Assembly: GCF_020509005.1 (NCBI RefSeq)
Contig: NC_063013.1
Location: 3,410,001-3,474,000 of the forward strand
Reading direction: 5' to 3'
Source of the DNA: Fulvia fulva
Taxonomy: Eukaryota > Ascomycota > Dothideomycetes > Mycosphaerellales > Mycosphaerellaceae
Length of the DNA stretch: 64,000 bases
In this document: positions 11,327-21,303 of the stretch, one piece after another
How the letters are laid out: each line of letters begins with the position of its first letter
Position numbering within the stretch: position 1 is the first letter of the stretch
The notes under the pieces: generated by a model
What the model saw: the letters and a program-made list of their open reading frames with translations, nothing else
Databases searched by the model: none
What the model was told of the DNA's origin: nothing
Made by a program: the position numbers and the translations under genes

Positions 11327-13900
11327 ATGGACGGTAATGGGCAGCCTCCGCCGGGGGCGCCCCCTTCAGCTCATCGGAACTCGGGTCCTTACGCGGCATC
11401 AATATCCTCACATGGCTCTGCGCCAGGCCACGCGCACGGCGCCGGTCCCTATGCTGCTCCCGATCAACATCCATTGGCGAACATGCCTGCCTCTCCAGCA
11501 GTCATGCAGGCGCACATGAATGGCATGGGACAGCCGTTTCCGTATCCAAATGTGCCCTCGAGTGCAGGACCAGCTGGACTCATGGCAGATCAGTACATGA
11601 ACGACTCACCAGGAATCTCACCGACGCATGCTTCAGCAGCTGCGCTATCCGCCCAGCAAAAGCGAGCCTACCGGCAGCGGAGGAAGGATCCCAGTTGCGA
11701 TGCTTGCAGAGAGCGCAAAGTCAAGTGCGATGCTACTGATATGTCGAGCTGCTCCGAGTGCTCGAGTCGTGGCGTCAAATGCCAGTTCACCAAGGAGACC
11801 AACCGAAGAATGTCGTCTATCAAGCAAGTGCAGGACTTGGAGAAGCAGCTGTCAATGGCGAAGCAGCAGATCAACCAGCTACGAGGCATGCTTCAAGACG
11901 GCGGAGCTTCGGATGTCAATGCCAACCCACCCAATGTGCCAGCATTACAATTGCCTGAGACTACCGCAAAAGAGCGCCGTCCAGCTCCACCTGCCCTGGA
12001 AGCATTCGACGAAGTGAGGAAGAACATTCGTACGTACAGCAAGGGCATCTTCAAACCACCGCCGCCTTACAGACAGTTTGGTCCACAGCCCACATTCTCC
12101 AACGCGGCGCATGCGCTGCCTCCCAAGCACGTCGCAGATCGCTTGATTGCACATTATCGTGGCTCTGTGCATGTCTATGCGCCTCACCTTCACTGGCCGA
12201 CATTCGTGCAGGAGTATGAAGAGCTCTATCGCACAGGAAGTTTTCAGCAATGTCGGCACATATGGGTCGCCTTGTTCTACGCGGTGCTAGCATGCGGGAC
12301 CCTGATGGAACCAGTATCCAAAGATACCAGTGAGGAATCAGAGGGTGCTCAATACCTCAACAAAGCAGTATCAAGCGTCAATACCTGGAGCGACGAACTT
12401 ACTGTGGATCATGTTCGAGTGAGCCTGCTCTGCAGCATCTACTTTATGGAAATGAACCTGAGATCGCCGGGATGGGTATGGCTCGGAGCAGCAGTGAGGA
12501 TCTCGCAAGATATAGGACTGCATACGGACAACGGGCCATATCCACCACTGGAGACGGAAATGCGCAGGCGAGTCTGGTGGAGCGTTTACAACTGGGACAG
12601 GTAGATTTTCTGTGTTGCGTGTTACGTTCGAATTACTGACAAACCTGGCAGGATCATCTCCCTCGAAATCGGCCGACCTCTTTTGATCGACGACGACGAC
12701 TGCGACGTCAGCGAGCCTGTGCCTGTGGACGATGATTGTATAAGGCCGACCGGCATCGTCATGCCTCCTCCGGGCCAGACCATTCCCAGCGGCCTGCTCG
12801 CCGTTATTCCAGTTGTTCGTACAACTGCACAAGTCAAAAAGTGCTTCAAGTCTCCGACTGTTGCTGCCTCCACTCTGGCTATGTGCGACGAACATTTCAA
12901 ATCCATAATGGCATCTTGGCCGGATCCATATCCCATACAATCTCAAGCGCCTCTTGACCCACGTCTTCTCACCGCAGGCTGCAGTCTCCAGACACAACGC
13001 TTCTTTCTGTACAGGCACAATCTGTCTCCCGCCTGTAGACAAAGCGAGAGGCGAGATGCGCTGGACAGGTGTGTGTCAGTGGCTCAGGATACAGCGCATT
13101 ACGTTCAGAGGACTCTGCAACATCCATCCACATCGCCGGGTCAAGGATATCTATCTCCAGGACATATGGCCAACTGGGCTGGTCGCGTGCGCACTATGTG
13201 TCCTGCGTTCTTCTGCACGCATCTTTGGCGATGCGAACTGGTCCTGTGTTTGCGAGGTGAGTTTGCCGCCGCATTGACACTCAGTCACGTCTCGGCGGCG
13301 ATTGGGGATCTGCGAAAGAACAATGTCGGCTGCGGCCGTTTCCTGGCTTTCTTTCTCGACAAACTCATCGGACGGCTACGGGCAGGAGCCAGCTTTCAAA
13401 ACCTGGAGTTAGATGAAGAGATGCTCGCATATGCCAGCGGAGACATGCAAGGATGCGCCGATGACGCATGGGCTTGGACCGGCAGCGAGACTGGTTCAAA
13501 GCTTCATCAGCCACAAGCTATAGTCAACGGCACAGGTGGTGGTGAGAAACCTGCTCTGCAGGCCGAGCAACTATCGACTAGCACTTTGTCGGACCGAGAA
13601 GTGCAGGAATGGGGTGGGTGGGAGCACATCCAGCGGACACTGGACCAACTGCTTCAGGACCCGCAAGGCCAAGGACAAGGACAGCCTCCTAGGCTACAAT
13701 CGCAGCAGCCTCCCAATCAACAAGCACCAGGCACCTATCCGCCACCCCCTCCGCCTCCTCAGCCATCGAGCCTCGGTCCACCACCATTGCCTCAGCCAGG
13801 CTCTCAGTCGCCGAACCCGAATGCCAACAGCAACGGGAGCAGTAGCAATGGAAATACCAATGGTGCCGCTGGTAGAATCAGCATCCAAGACATAATGTGA
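11327..13900 (+). CDS. Zn(II)2Cys6 transcription factor with Fungal_trans domain
   Basis: Nuclear regulator of about 840 aa from two exons, 11327-12600 and 12652-13900, separated by a 51-nt intron with CTGAC before the acceptor. The N-terminal 110 residues are rich in Pro, Gly, His and Ala. The zinc cluster (about residues 124-152) is CDACRERKVKCDATDMSSC followed by SECSSRGVKC. A heptad-like helix follows (KQVQDLEKQLSMAKQQINQL, about 160-195), expected to dimerise. The middle region (about 265-480) matches the Fungal_trans domain, including SVHVYAPHLHWPTF and GLHTDNGPYPPLETEMRRRV; the intron interrupts it at NWDR/IISLEIGRP. The C-terminus is a long Gln/Pro/Asn low-complexity tail. I cannot assign a specific pathway. 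The zinc cluster is not of the XlnR or FarA type. Confidence 0.9.
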
Positions 13901-14696
13901 TTTGTGTAATAGTAACTTCGGCGAGGAAGGGAAAAGTTAGACTTCATGTATGATGTGACGAAGAGCATGGCATTTGAGTCGTGGGTGTGAGATGTGGGCT
14001 GCATGGATCGGTCCATATGGATGGCGCTGGGGCTGTGTGAGTGTCGCAGTGCAGCGACGAGAGCATGATACAGACATGCCAGGCATAGAGTGGCTTCACA
14101 TTTTTAGCTATCAAGGAACATACAACACGCTTCGTCGTGTTTTCGATCGGAACGATTACCAGGCAGCTGGCTGATGCTCTCAAGAACTCATGGAGCTCTT
14201 CGCTAAGGCTTCAAGTGTGAGAGGGTCTAAAGGTGACGGGAAGACAGCATTGCAAGCGGTCTGCTCGGCATCCACAGCACCTTTGTCTCAACCGCATGAA
14301 GGGCATGACCAAGTATTGCTGACCAATGCATACCTCAGCATGGTCATCATTGCTTGGTATGGCTGCTCTGCCAAGCAAGATCGTATCATGGCTAACGATA
14401 GCATGACACAAGTGAAGCCCTTCCAAGAAAGTGCACCACTATTGAAACACAGCTCCTTCTCCAGTGACGGATAGGCCGGGATCTGGCGGCGGCAGCAACC
14501 AAGCTCAGTCAAGCCGCGTGGGATGGTGGCTTGTTGTGCGTTCGCAGATCTCGTCAGCGCAGGTCCCCCAGCTGCGCCAGATGTCCCAAAGTCTGAAATC
14601 TGGACCCTGATTCTCAAGCTGAACTTCAACTTTGATTCAGCTAGAAGTTTCTCGACATGCAACGAGTATCCTATATTACGTACAACACCTCAGCGA
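13901..14696. other. Intergenic, no supported gene
   Basis: This contains the 3' flank of the Zn2Cys6 gene. Short overlapping frames on both strands are not recognisable. Confidence 0.4.
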
Positions 14697-14768
14697 GGTT
14701 AGGGATAAGGGTTAGGAGGGTCAGGGTTAAGGTAGTTAGGGAAGTTAGGGTGGTTAGGGAGGGTTAGG
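14697..14768 (+). repeat. Interstitial degenerate telomere-like tract
   Basis: About 72 bp of G-rich sequence built from TTAGGG and close variants (TAAGGG, TTAGGA, TCAGGG, TTAAGG). Four exact TTAGGG hexamers are present, all with the G-rich strand on plus. TTAGGG is the usual telomere unit of filamentous ascomycetes. Conserved genes on both sides show this is not a chromosome end. The runs of three G could form G-quadruplexes. Confidence 0.85.
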
Positions 14769-15380
14769 CAGTATCTACCAAAAAAGTCGGGCTTCCGCGC
14801 ATTGATTGACATTGATTAGCAGTTGATGGGAGCCGAGGGGTAGTGTTGTACTCCGTGATCCGCAGGAAAACGCCCAATGCGGTATCGACAGTGAGGTTGC
14901 CGACAGCAAAACACGATTTCTTCGGTGAACAGTCCTTGCTGCAGGCTCGCCCCACCCGCTAAGCTATCTGGTCCATCCGTAGGCCATGGTGTGGTCCATA
15001 AAGGCCTAGCACGGCTATAATCCATCAAGCCATCACGGATGCACAACACTACCGAGGGACCTGCGCGATGGACCTGTCCGCAGACTCCCGCTCCTTAGCT
15101 CCTGCACTGCGTGGTCACCGCCTGCTCGTGGCAACGTGCCTCGAGCGTTGGTAAGAGCGACACGCAAGCTCCTGGTCCTGTTCCTAATCCTGTTCCTGAA
15201 ATTCGTCTCCTCCCGTTCATGTAACATTTCTCTCACTCTCGTGCCCCAATTCTGCTATCTTATTCCTCCTACAGCTCAGGCTATTCCTCGACAAGCTTGA
15301 GCAGTCTGAGGACTTCTATTGACTCCTACCAATACCCATACAGATCACAGCACAGCTGACCCGCTACAAACACAGTCAAG
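14769..15380. other. Intergenic, no supported gene
   Basis: No gene is recognised. The last 150 bp are rich in C and T (CTTATTCCTCC, CTATTCCTCG) and resemble a fungal leader or promoter in front of the ATG at 15381. Confidence 0.35.
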
Positions 15381-15652
15381 ATGGTGCACTTGGGCAAGGT
15401 CGCTACCGACAAGGAGCGTAGACAGAGCATTGTCCCTGCACTGCAGAATCTCAAGTTTGAAAACGAGGAAGAGGACGAAGATAACAGTACGTATGAGCAT
15501 GAGCAATGAGATATGAGAGTACCTATCAATGTGTCTCAGAAACTTGGCGTGATGTCTTGGCTTGGCTTGGCTACATGTCTCGTGGTCGGAGAATGCGTAT
15601 GTCCTTCGTACAGTCCTGGGCATATTTTTTACAACCCCTGTATTTACGCTAA
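15381..15652 (+). CDS. Small two-exon ORF running into a transposon remnant (possibly truncated gene)
   Basis: Exon 1 (15381-15486) encodes a charged N-terminus with KVATDKERRQSIVPALQN and an acidic EEEDED run. A clean 53-nt intron (15487-15539; GTACGT..CTCAG) leads to exon 2 starting KTWRDVLAWLGYMSRGRR. The frame then enters the Tc1/mariner-type element at 15611 and stops at 15650-15652, so the last dozen or so codons come from the transposon terminal repeat. Total 72 aa. A CT-rich leader precedes the ATG. I do not recognise the protein. It may be the intact N-terminal half of a gene cut by the insertion, or a chance ORF. Confidence 0.35.
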
Positions 15653-15897
15653 CCCCTTCCGGCTATCCATGTCCATCTCAGAAGGTGTTGCTACCTTCAA
15701 TCTCACTATCAAGAATGGGCCAAGCTCACACCTGAGGACATACAACGTATATGCAAGAGTATGCGAGAACGCTGCGAGGCAGTAATAGCCAACTATAGAG
15801 GACACACCAGGTGGTGAGCTACGCCAAGCAGTGGATACATCCTTCCTAATGAGGAAAGGTGGAAGAACAGGGGTTGTAAAAAGTATGCCCAGGACTG
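15611..15897 (+). mobile_element. Deleted Tc1/mariner element retaining transposase C-terminus
   Basis: Terminal inverted repeats of 30 bp start CAGTCCTGGGCATA (15611-15640) and end with the reverse complement (15868-15897); one mismatch is seen. TA flanks both sides (15609-15610, 15898-15899). Inside, the plus strand from about 15705 encodes HYQEWAKLTPEDIQRICKSM followed by RERCEAVIANYRGHTRW and a stop. This matches the conserved end of Tc1-family transposases (a SMPxRCxAVIxxxGGxTxY-like motif). The catalytic DDE region is absent. It is therefore an internal-deletion derivative, only mobilisable in trans. Family membership is well supported by the TIR, the TA duplication and the coding remnant together. 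Confidence 0.85.
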
Positions 15898-16216
15898 TAG
15901 TAGGTCTCGTCATCAGAGTCTGACGCAGCATTGTAGAAGGAAGCGTACATGTAAATGATTGACGTGGCCCCGACTTGGCGGGTCAACGTGGTGGTGCAAG
16001 GTTGCCGAGTGGATCCGCAGACCCCTGCCGCCTACATGCTACATGTGGCTAATCGAGGGTCCCTTTCGCTCGGTACAGCTGGAGCAGCTCTCTCTGCTCA
16101 TCAGCACTAATTGTTTGCTACGCTTTCCAGCTTCTCGGCCCACGATCGTTCCTGCCTCCTGCATCACAGCACTCACCTCAAGCTCCGTTGGCATTGCCGC
16201 GCGACGTACAGTCAAG

Positions 16217-18003
16217 ATGAAGCGCTTCACAGGTCTCCTGAACCGCACCAAGAGTAAGACCAATTAAGCTGTCCGCGCCGCATAGCTGAACGCGAAGCTG
16301 ACAAGTTTCGTCTCTACCCAGGCATATCGCAACGAGCCTCCTCATCCAACCGCGACAGCACAGCCAACAACTTCGACAACGCACCCGTCGACTCCCCCGA
16401 AGCCAACGCCCCGCGCGCTATCCGCTCCTTCTGCGAATCTGGCTCCAACAGCAATGGCGGCGAAGAAGTCCTCCACCTGCCCGTCATCGTCGAATCCGCC
16501 GAATCCTCCCCCTCCGCCGCAGCAGCAGCAGCCCACCAGATTAAGAAATTCCTCGGCAAAGAGTACTCACCACAGCCACACGTCCAGTACAATGCTATCA
16601 TGCTGGTTCGTATCCTGTGTGACAACCCTGGCCCGACGTTTACGAGGAATTTCGACAAGAGCTTCGTGGGTGTTGTGAAGGATTTGTTGAGGAACTGTCG
16701 CGATCCGAGCACGCAGCAGATTATGAGGGAGACGTTGGATAGTCTTGAGGCGGAGAAGCAGCAGGATGAGGGGCTTGGTTTGCTGTTCCAGATGTGGAGG
16801 AAGGAGAAGGGGGCGGGCGCGAGTTTTAGACAGAGTCGGGCTTTTGATGCGAATGCGTTTGCGTCCGCGCCGCAGCAGCAGCAGATGGGGAGAGAGGGAA
16901 GAGCGAGGGGAACGCTGCCCAGTGCTGGGGAGTTGGCGAGTAGGGTGGAAGAGGCGAAGAATACGGCCAAGATTCTGTTGCAGTTCGTGCAGACAACGCC
17001 CAGTGGGGAGGTGCTGGATAATGAGCTGTTGAGAGAGTTCAGCGAGAGGTGTCAGAGCGCGCAGAGGAGCATGCAGGGATTCATCAATTGTGATAACCCG
17101 GCGCCAGATCATGATACGATGCAGACGTTGATCGAGACGAATGAGCAGTTGAGCTTGGCCATGTCAAGGCACCAGAGGGCGGTGTTGGCTGCGAGGAGGG
17201 CTTTGGGAACAAGCCCCAGTCCGAATAACGCTGCTGCAGGTACAGAGAACGGCGGGCACAGCATGTTCGCAGCACCACCCGCTGGACCCCCACAAGCTGT
17301 ATACTCTCAGCAACCATCAGCATACACCAACGGCAACGGCAACACCTCCCACTTCCAAGGCTACAGCGCCCCATCAGGTCCCCCACCCGGCCAACGCAGC
17401 AGCTCTCCACCACAACAGAACCCCTTCGCCGATCCAGTCGAACACAACCCCAACCCAGCACCTCTAGCAATCGAACCAACCCACTACGGCTCTTACCCAC
17501 AACAGCAGCAGTCACAACAAGCACCACCCAAACTCCCACCCCACAAACCTCAAATCGTCGACTTCCAAACCTTCAACATCGAACCCGATCCTACCTTCGC
17601 GCAAGCACACGCACGCAAGAATACCCTAGACCTTGAGAACGCGTACTCAGATTCTGATGGCATGGTATCTCCAATCCTTTCGCGCAGCGCGATGAATACA
17701 GGACCATCTAGTGAAGGCCTCGTCTCCCCATCGAGCCCACAGCGACCCGCAATCGGGGCGTGGCATAACAGTGAGGTTACACCGTCGTATATGGGGCGAC
17801 AGGAGAGCGCGGCGAATGGGATTACTATGCATGGAGCGCAAAGTGACGACAACGTCCAGGAGATTGACAGACATAGCCAGGTGGGAAGACGGGACAGGGA
17901 TAGAACGGACGAGAGGGAGAGGTACGATGTTAGTCCGGTTGAGGCAAGACAGCAGCATCCGCAGGAGATGAGGAGGGTTGAGGGGAGTGGGTCGAGGTTC
18001 TAG
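16217..18003 (+). CDS. VHS/GAT-domain endocytic adaptor (LSB5-like)
   Basis: Predicted 572-aa adaptor linking ubiquitinated cargo or actin regulators to endosomes. It has two exons, 16217-16253 and 16322-18003, with a 68-nt intron. The first exon encodes only MKRFTGLLNRTK. Residues of about 45-150 form a VHS-like helical domain (HQIKKFLGKEYSPQPHVQYN, AIMLVRILCDN). About 215-310 is a helical GAT-like bundle (SRVEEAKNTAKILLQFVQ, DHDTMQTLIETNEQLSLAMS). The remainder is Pro/Gln/Ser-rich and disordered. It includes an NPF motif (QQNPFADP, about residue 378), which binds EH domains of endocytic scaffolds. The architecture matches yeast Lsb5 and GGA/TOM1-type adaptors, but no GAE ear is present. The gene is convergent with APC4, 240 bp apart. 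Confidence 0.82.
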
Positions 18004-18242
18004 GTGGACCTGGACAGAATGATGAGTTCCTTTGTGTGCGTGTTGGGTTATTGGAGAGGATGGGAGGACGTTATGATACCACTTTGTCCCTTTTATGGCG
18101 TCTTTTGCGCGCTGGGCACATGCAGCTTTGGCAACTGCTATGTATGAGCATGCGCTTGTGCGATGAGGAGTAGTAGTAGCCACTAAGATGTAGCTTGTAC
18201 AGCTCTTTCCTTCCATTCACATATCCACTGCCGATCTCATGT

Positions 18243-20753
18243 TCACGCATCGATCTCCATACCATCATGACCCTCACCGTCACCAGCACCACCCTCCTCC
18301 CGCCTCCTCGCCGATATTTCTCCTGCAATCCTCGAGATCCTCAACCCCGCCTCCAAATCCAGCACCTTCCAATCCCTTCCCCTATTCCCAAACACCACAA
18401 CTGCCAATCTATTCCTTCGCCCGCCAACCACCATCTTCATCGGTCTGAACGGCACATTCGTAGGGAAAAGATGAAGAAGCTGCGCGTCTTGGCTAATCCC
18501 TCCTGGAGTCTGTGGATGGAGCAAGATTCTACCTTGTCCATCGTCGGCTCGGAGGAGAGTGATGAAGACGTTGTGGCGTGGGACCCATTTCGCGTCCAGG
18601 ATCTCGGCGTCGCTGGGGAGGGCGTAGTGGTGAGATTGAGTTTCGGGTGGTTGGGTGGAGAGGCGTTTCGAGAAGGCGTAGGTTGAGGAGGTGATGGAGA
18701 GGGTTTCGATGTGGTCTTTGTGGGTTAGGAGGATGGTTGTGATGCTGCCTTCCTCTTTTGATGGTGATGGTGATGAGGATGCTGCTGCTGCTATTGGACG
18801 GAGCTTCATATCAGAGACCACAGCACTGCCACTACTGTCCAGATCTAGCGGGATTTCGATGGGCTTCTGCAGCATTCTACTCTGCCACTCTGTGATCTTC
18901 TTCAACGCCACGCGGATGTGTCCAGATAGCGCGCAGATCAGGGCAGGGATGTTGAGTAGCGCGGCTGGATCCTCAACCTCCTTCCAGAGTAACTGCTCAC
19001 CAGGTTGCAGAGCTTCGAGCTTTTTGAGTACGACTTTTGCTTTCTCGTAGTCCACATCGCGGATGATCGGACTCGCGAAGAACTCATCCCGACTACACTC
19101 ACCTTCCACGCCAGGTCTTTGCTCAATATGTGTCTTCAACTTGCTCTCTTTCAGAGAGTTCTGAATAAACGGTAAGATCAGCGAGAAGTCCAGGTTCGGC
19201 ACTTCTCGATCTTCAGCTTCGAGAGCACTGGCAGATAGTGGTTCCGCAACAGAAATCTCGACTTGCATCTTGAGCCATCGCAGAAAGGCTTTGAACTGCC
19301 GGTACTCAGTCTGGATTGTCGACTGCATATGCTGAGCTACGAGCCTGAGGCTGTCGATGGGTGCGAGAATCTTGCTGAAGAGCTCAGGCTCGCAGTCGAA
19401 TTTGCTCGAGCCTTCGTGAAGCGTAGCGAGACCTCTTAGTGTCGTTACTGCGATTGTGATTCGATCAAGTGCAGGCAGTAAGTTGGTGAAGATATGCGCT
19501 TGGATATTGGTGTAGAGAGCAGACATGACCTGGTCCCATCGTTTCTGGTTCTGGTCTTTGATCACGTCGGATATCCACTCAAGGAGCTGCGGATTATATG
19601 CTCCAGTCATGGCTAAATGATACAAATTCGCGACCGCGCTCGGCTCGTCTGTGTTCTCGAGCAAGGCTTCTAGACTCCCGAAGAATCGATTTTGGACAAT
19701 GATGTTCGTCTTCCAGTCGTGGTCCATACACCGTGCTATCTGCACTATGTACTCCAACAAGGTCTGCATCCGTTTGGTATTGGAGGTGATGACGTGAAGT
19801 ACAGGCCCGCCAAGTGTCGGTAGAGGAAGATCAATCAGACTGAGACTGTGGCTGTGACCGTCGTGCTGGCATAGAACTGCGTGACTTGGGCTTTCTGAAT
19901 GCGCAGCATGTATAATCGGGCGGCCTTGCACATTGCAGGTCCCAATTCTGACAGTCTCGTCCAAAAGCACAGTCGACTCGCCACTGTCTTGACAAACGAC
20001 CAAGCTCTGCACAGCTTCGTGTGCATACGCTCCCTCGCCCTGGGAGAACATATTGTCGGTAGCCTGCTGGGTGCTGAACTTGTTCACCGCCGCAACCTGC
20101 TTCTGCTGCATCGTAAAGTGCGAAGGTATCGTGCTCAGCCTCGGCAGCACTTTCGTAACATCCAGTGTCGTGATCGCCCTTGGAAGATCGGGCAATGCTT
20201 GGCCGTGATTCTGCATGCCGCCAATGGCACTATCAACATCCTCAACCCCATCATGCCAGTCCTCAGTAGTCTTCAGTCCAGTCTGCGGTCGGTTGGGTGC
20301 ATTCTGGCTCAGATCATGGCCCATCCACCCAAAACACGCCACCTTCCCATGCTCAACTTCCACGTCGGGCTTCTTCTCCTCCAAGTTCAGCGCTAAGTCC
20401 AGCTTCCATAACTCTTCCTCTCCTTCGGCCTTCAGGGATCCAAGAGCAATCTGCTTCCCATGCCCGCCATCATAAATGCCGTAGGTGCCATCGGTCCAGC
20501 CGACGCCAAGACAGCTGCTATCGGGTCTCCAGGCCAAGGCAGTGACTTCCGTAGTCTTGCTCTTTTGTCGAACAGTGAAGGCAAGTTGGCCACTTGCTAT
20601 GCGGAAGACGCTGACATCCCAGGAAGTCGTGACGACTGCTAGTAAATCGTGGGCATCTGAGTATGCTGTGAACGGGAATCTGATTGCGGAGTGCGAACGT
20701 TTGTTGGAAATTTGTGGTAGTGCAGGCCCTTGGTATCGTGCTTGGATGTCCAT
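18243..20753 (-). CDS. APC4: Anaphase-promoting complex subunit 4
   Basis: Single-exon gene of 836 aa. APC4 is a scaffold subunit of the APC/C ubiquitin ligase, bridging the cullin arm and the TPR arm in the nucleus. The N-terminus (about 20-130) shows a WD40 propeller start typical of APC4: DLLAVVTTSWDVSVFR followed by EVTALAWRPDSSCLGVGWTD. The middle (about 260-620) is the helical ANAPC4 domain, with RIGTCNVQGRPIIHAAHSES and long amphipathic helices around the blade insertion. The C-terminus returns to beta-rich sequence and ends in an acidic/Gly tail (about 820-836). Length fits fungal orthologues. A poly-Ala/Ser segment (about residues 650-665) varies in such proteins. No intron is needed. 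Confidence 0.9.
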   Translation of the reverse strand: MDIQARYQGPALPQISNKRSHSAIRFPFTAYSDAHDLLAVVTTSWDVSVFRIASGQLAFTVRQKSKTTEVTALAWRPDSSCLGVGWTDGTYGIYDGGHGKQIALGSLKAEGEEELWKLDLALNLEEKKPDVEVEHGKVACFGWMGHDLSQNAPNRPQTGLKTTEDWHDGVEDVDSAIGGMQNHGQALPDLPRAITTLDVTKVLPRLSTIPSHFTMQQKQVAAVNKFSTQQATDNMFSQGEGAYAHEAVQSLVVCQDSGESTVLLDETVRIGTCNVQGRPIIHAAHSESPSHAVLCQHDGHSHSLSLIDLPLPTLGGPVLHVITSNTKRMQTLLEYIVQIARCMDHDWKTNIIVQNRFFGSLEALLENTDEPSAVANLYHLAMTGAYNPQLLEWISDVIKDQNQKRWDQVMSALYTNIQAHIFTNLLPALDRITIAVTTLRGLATLHEGSSKFDCEPELFSKILAPIDSLRLVAQHMQSTIQTEYRQFKAFLRWLKMQVEISVAEPLSASALEAEDREVPNLDFSLILPFIQNSLKESKLKTHIEQRPGVEGECSRDEFFASPIIRDVDYEKAKVVLKKLEALQPGEQLLWKEVEDPAALLNIPALICALSGHIRVALKKITEWQSRMLQKPIEIPLDLDSSGSAVVSDMKLRPIAAAASSSPSPSKEEGSITTILLTHKDHIETLSITSSTYAFSKRLSTQPPETQSHHYALPSDAEILDAKWVPRHNVFITLLRADDGQGRILLHPQTPGGISQDAQLLHLFPTNVPFRPMKMVVGGRRNRLAVVVFGNRGRDWKVLDLEAGLRISRIAGEISARRREEGGAGDGEGHDGMEIDA

Positions 20754-21303
20754 GGCATCGATTGGTGTTGGTGTTATTAGTTCATCGTGTCAATGATGTT
20801 GTTTTTTCAACATGAGATATATGTGGACAAGGGAAGGTGCCACCGAAGAAGACGCGATTCGTGACGACGCGTCAACACGTGACAGTATCCAAGGAGCGCA
20901 GTAAATCTTCACCATCACATACGTTCATTGACTTGAAAACTGTCACGAATGAGTTCTGATCATCTCACTGGTTTCATTCCACTTTGCACAAGCTATGCAA
21001 AAAAGGGTGTTGGCTTGTCCTCTGTCGAGAAGTGAAGAGCCCTAGACATGAACGAACTTAACAAGATTCCCATCCCTTACAACGCCGTCCGAACTGCCTC
21101 GGGATCAGTAGTCCCTCCAAAAATGCAATGCATCGCTTCGTTTCGTCTTGGGTAACAACAATCGAGCTCGAGCTTAGCCCATCATAAGAACTCCGGCTCT
21201 CAAGGATTTGTCACGGGCTTTTCCTTTCCCATTTAGATCATCCCGACTCCTGTGGACCACGAAATGGTAAGTTGTGCCCAAACTTCCCATCAGACAGCCA
21301 AGG
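20754..21303. other. Intergenic between APC4 promoter and kinase 3' end
   Basis: No gene is seen. The part next to 20753 should hold the APC4 promoter. It contains CACGTGAC at about 20876-20883, an E-box-like core. Confidence 0.4.
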
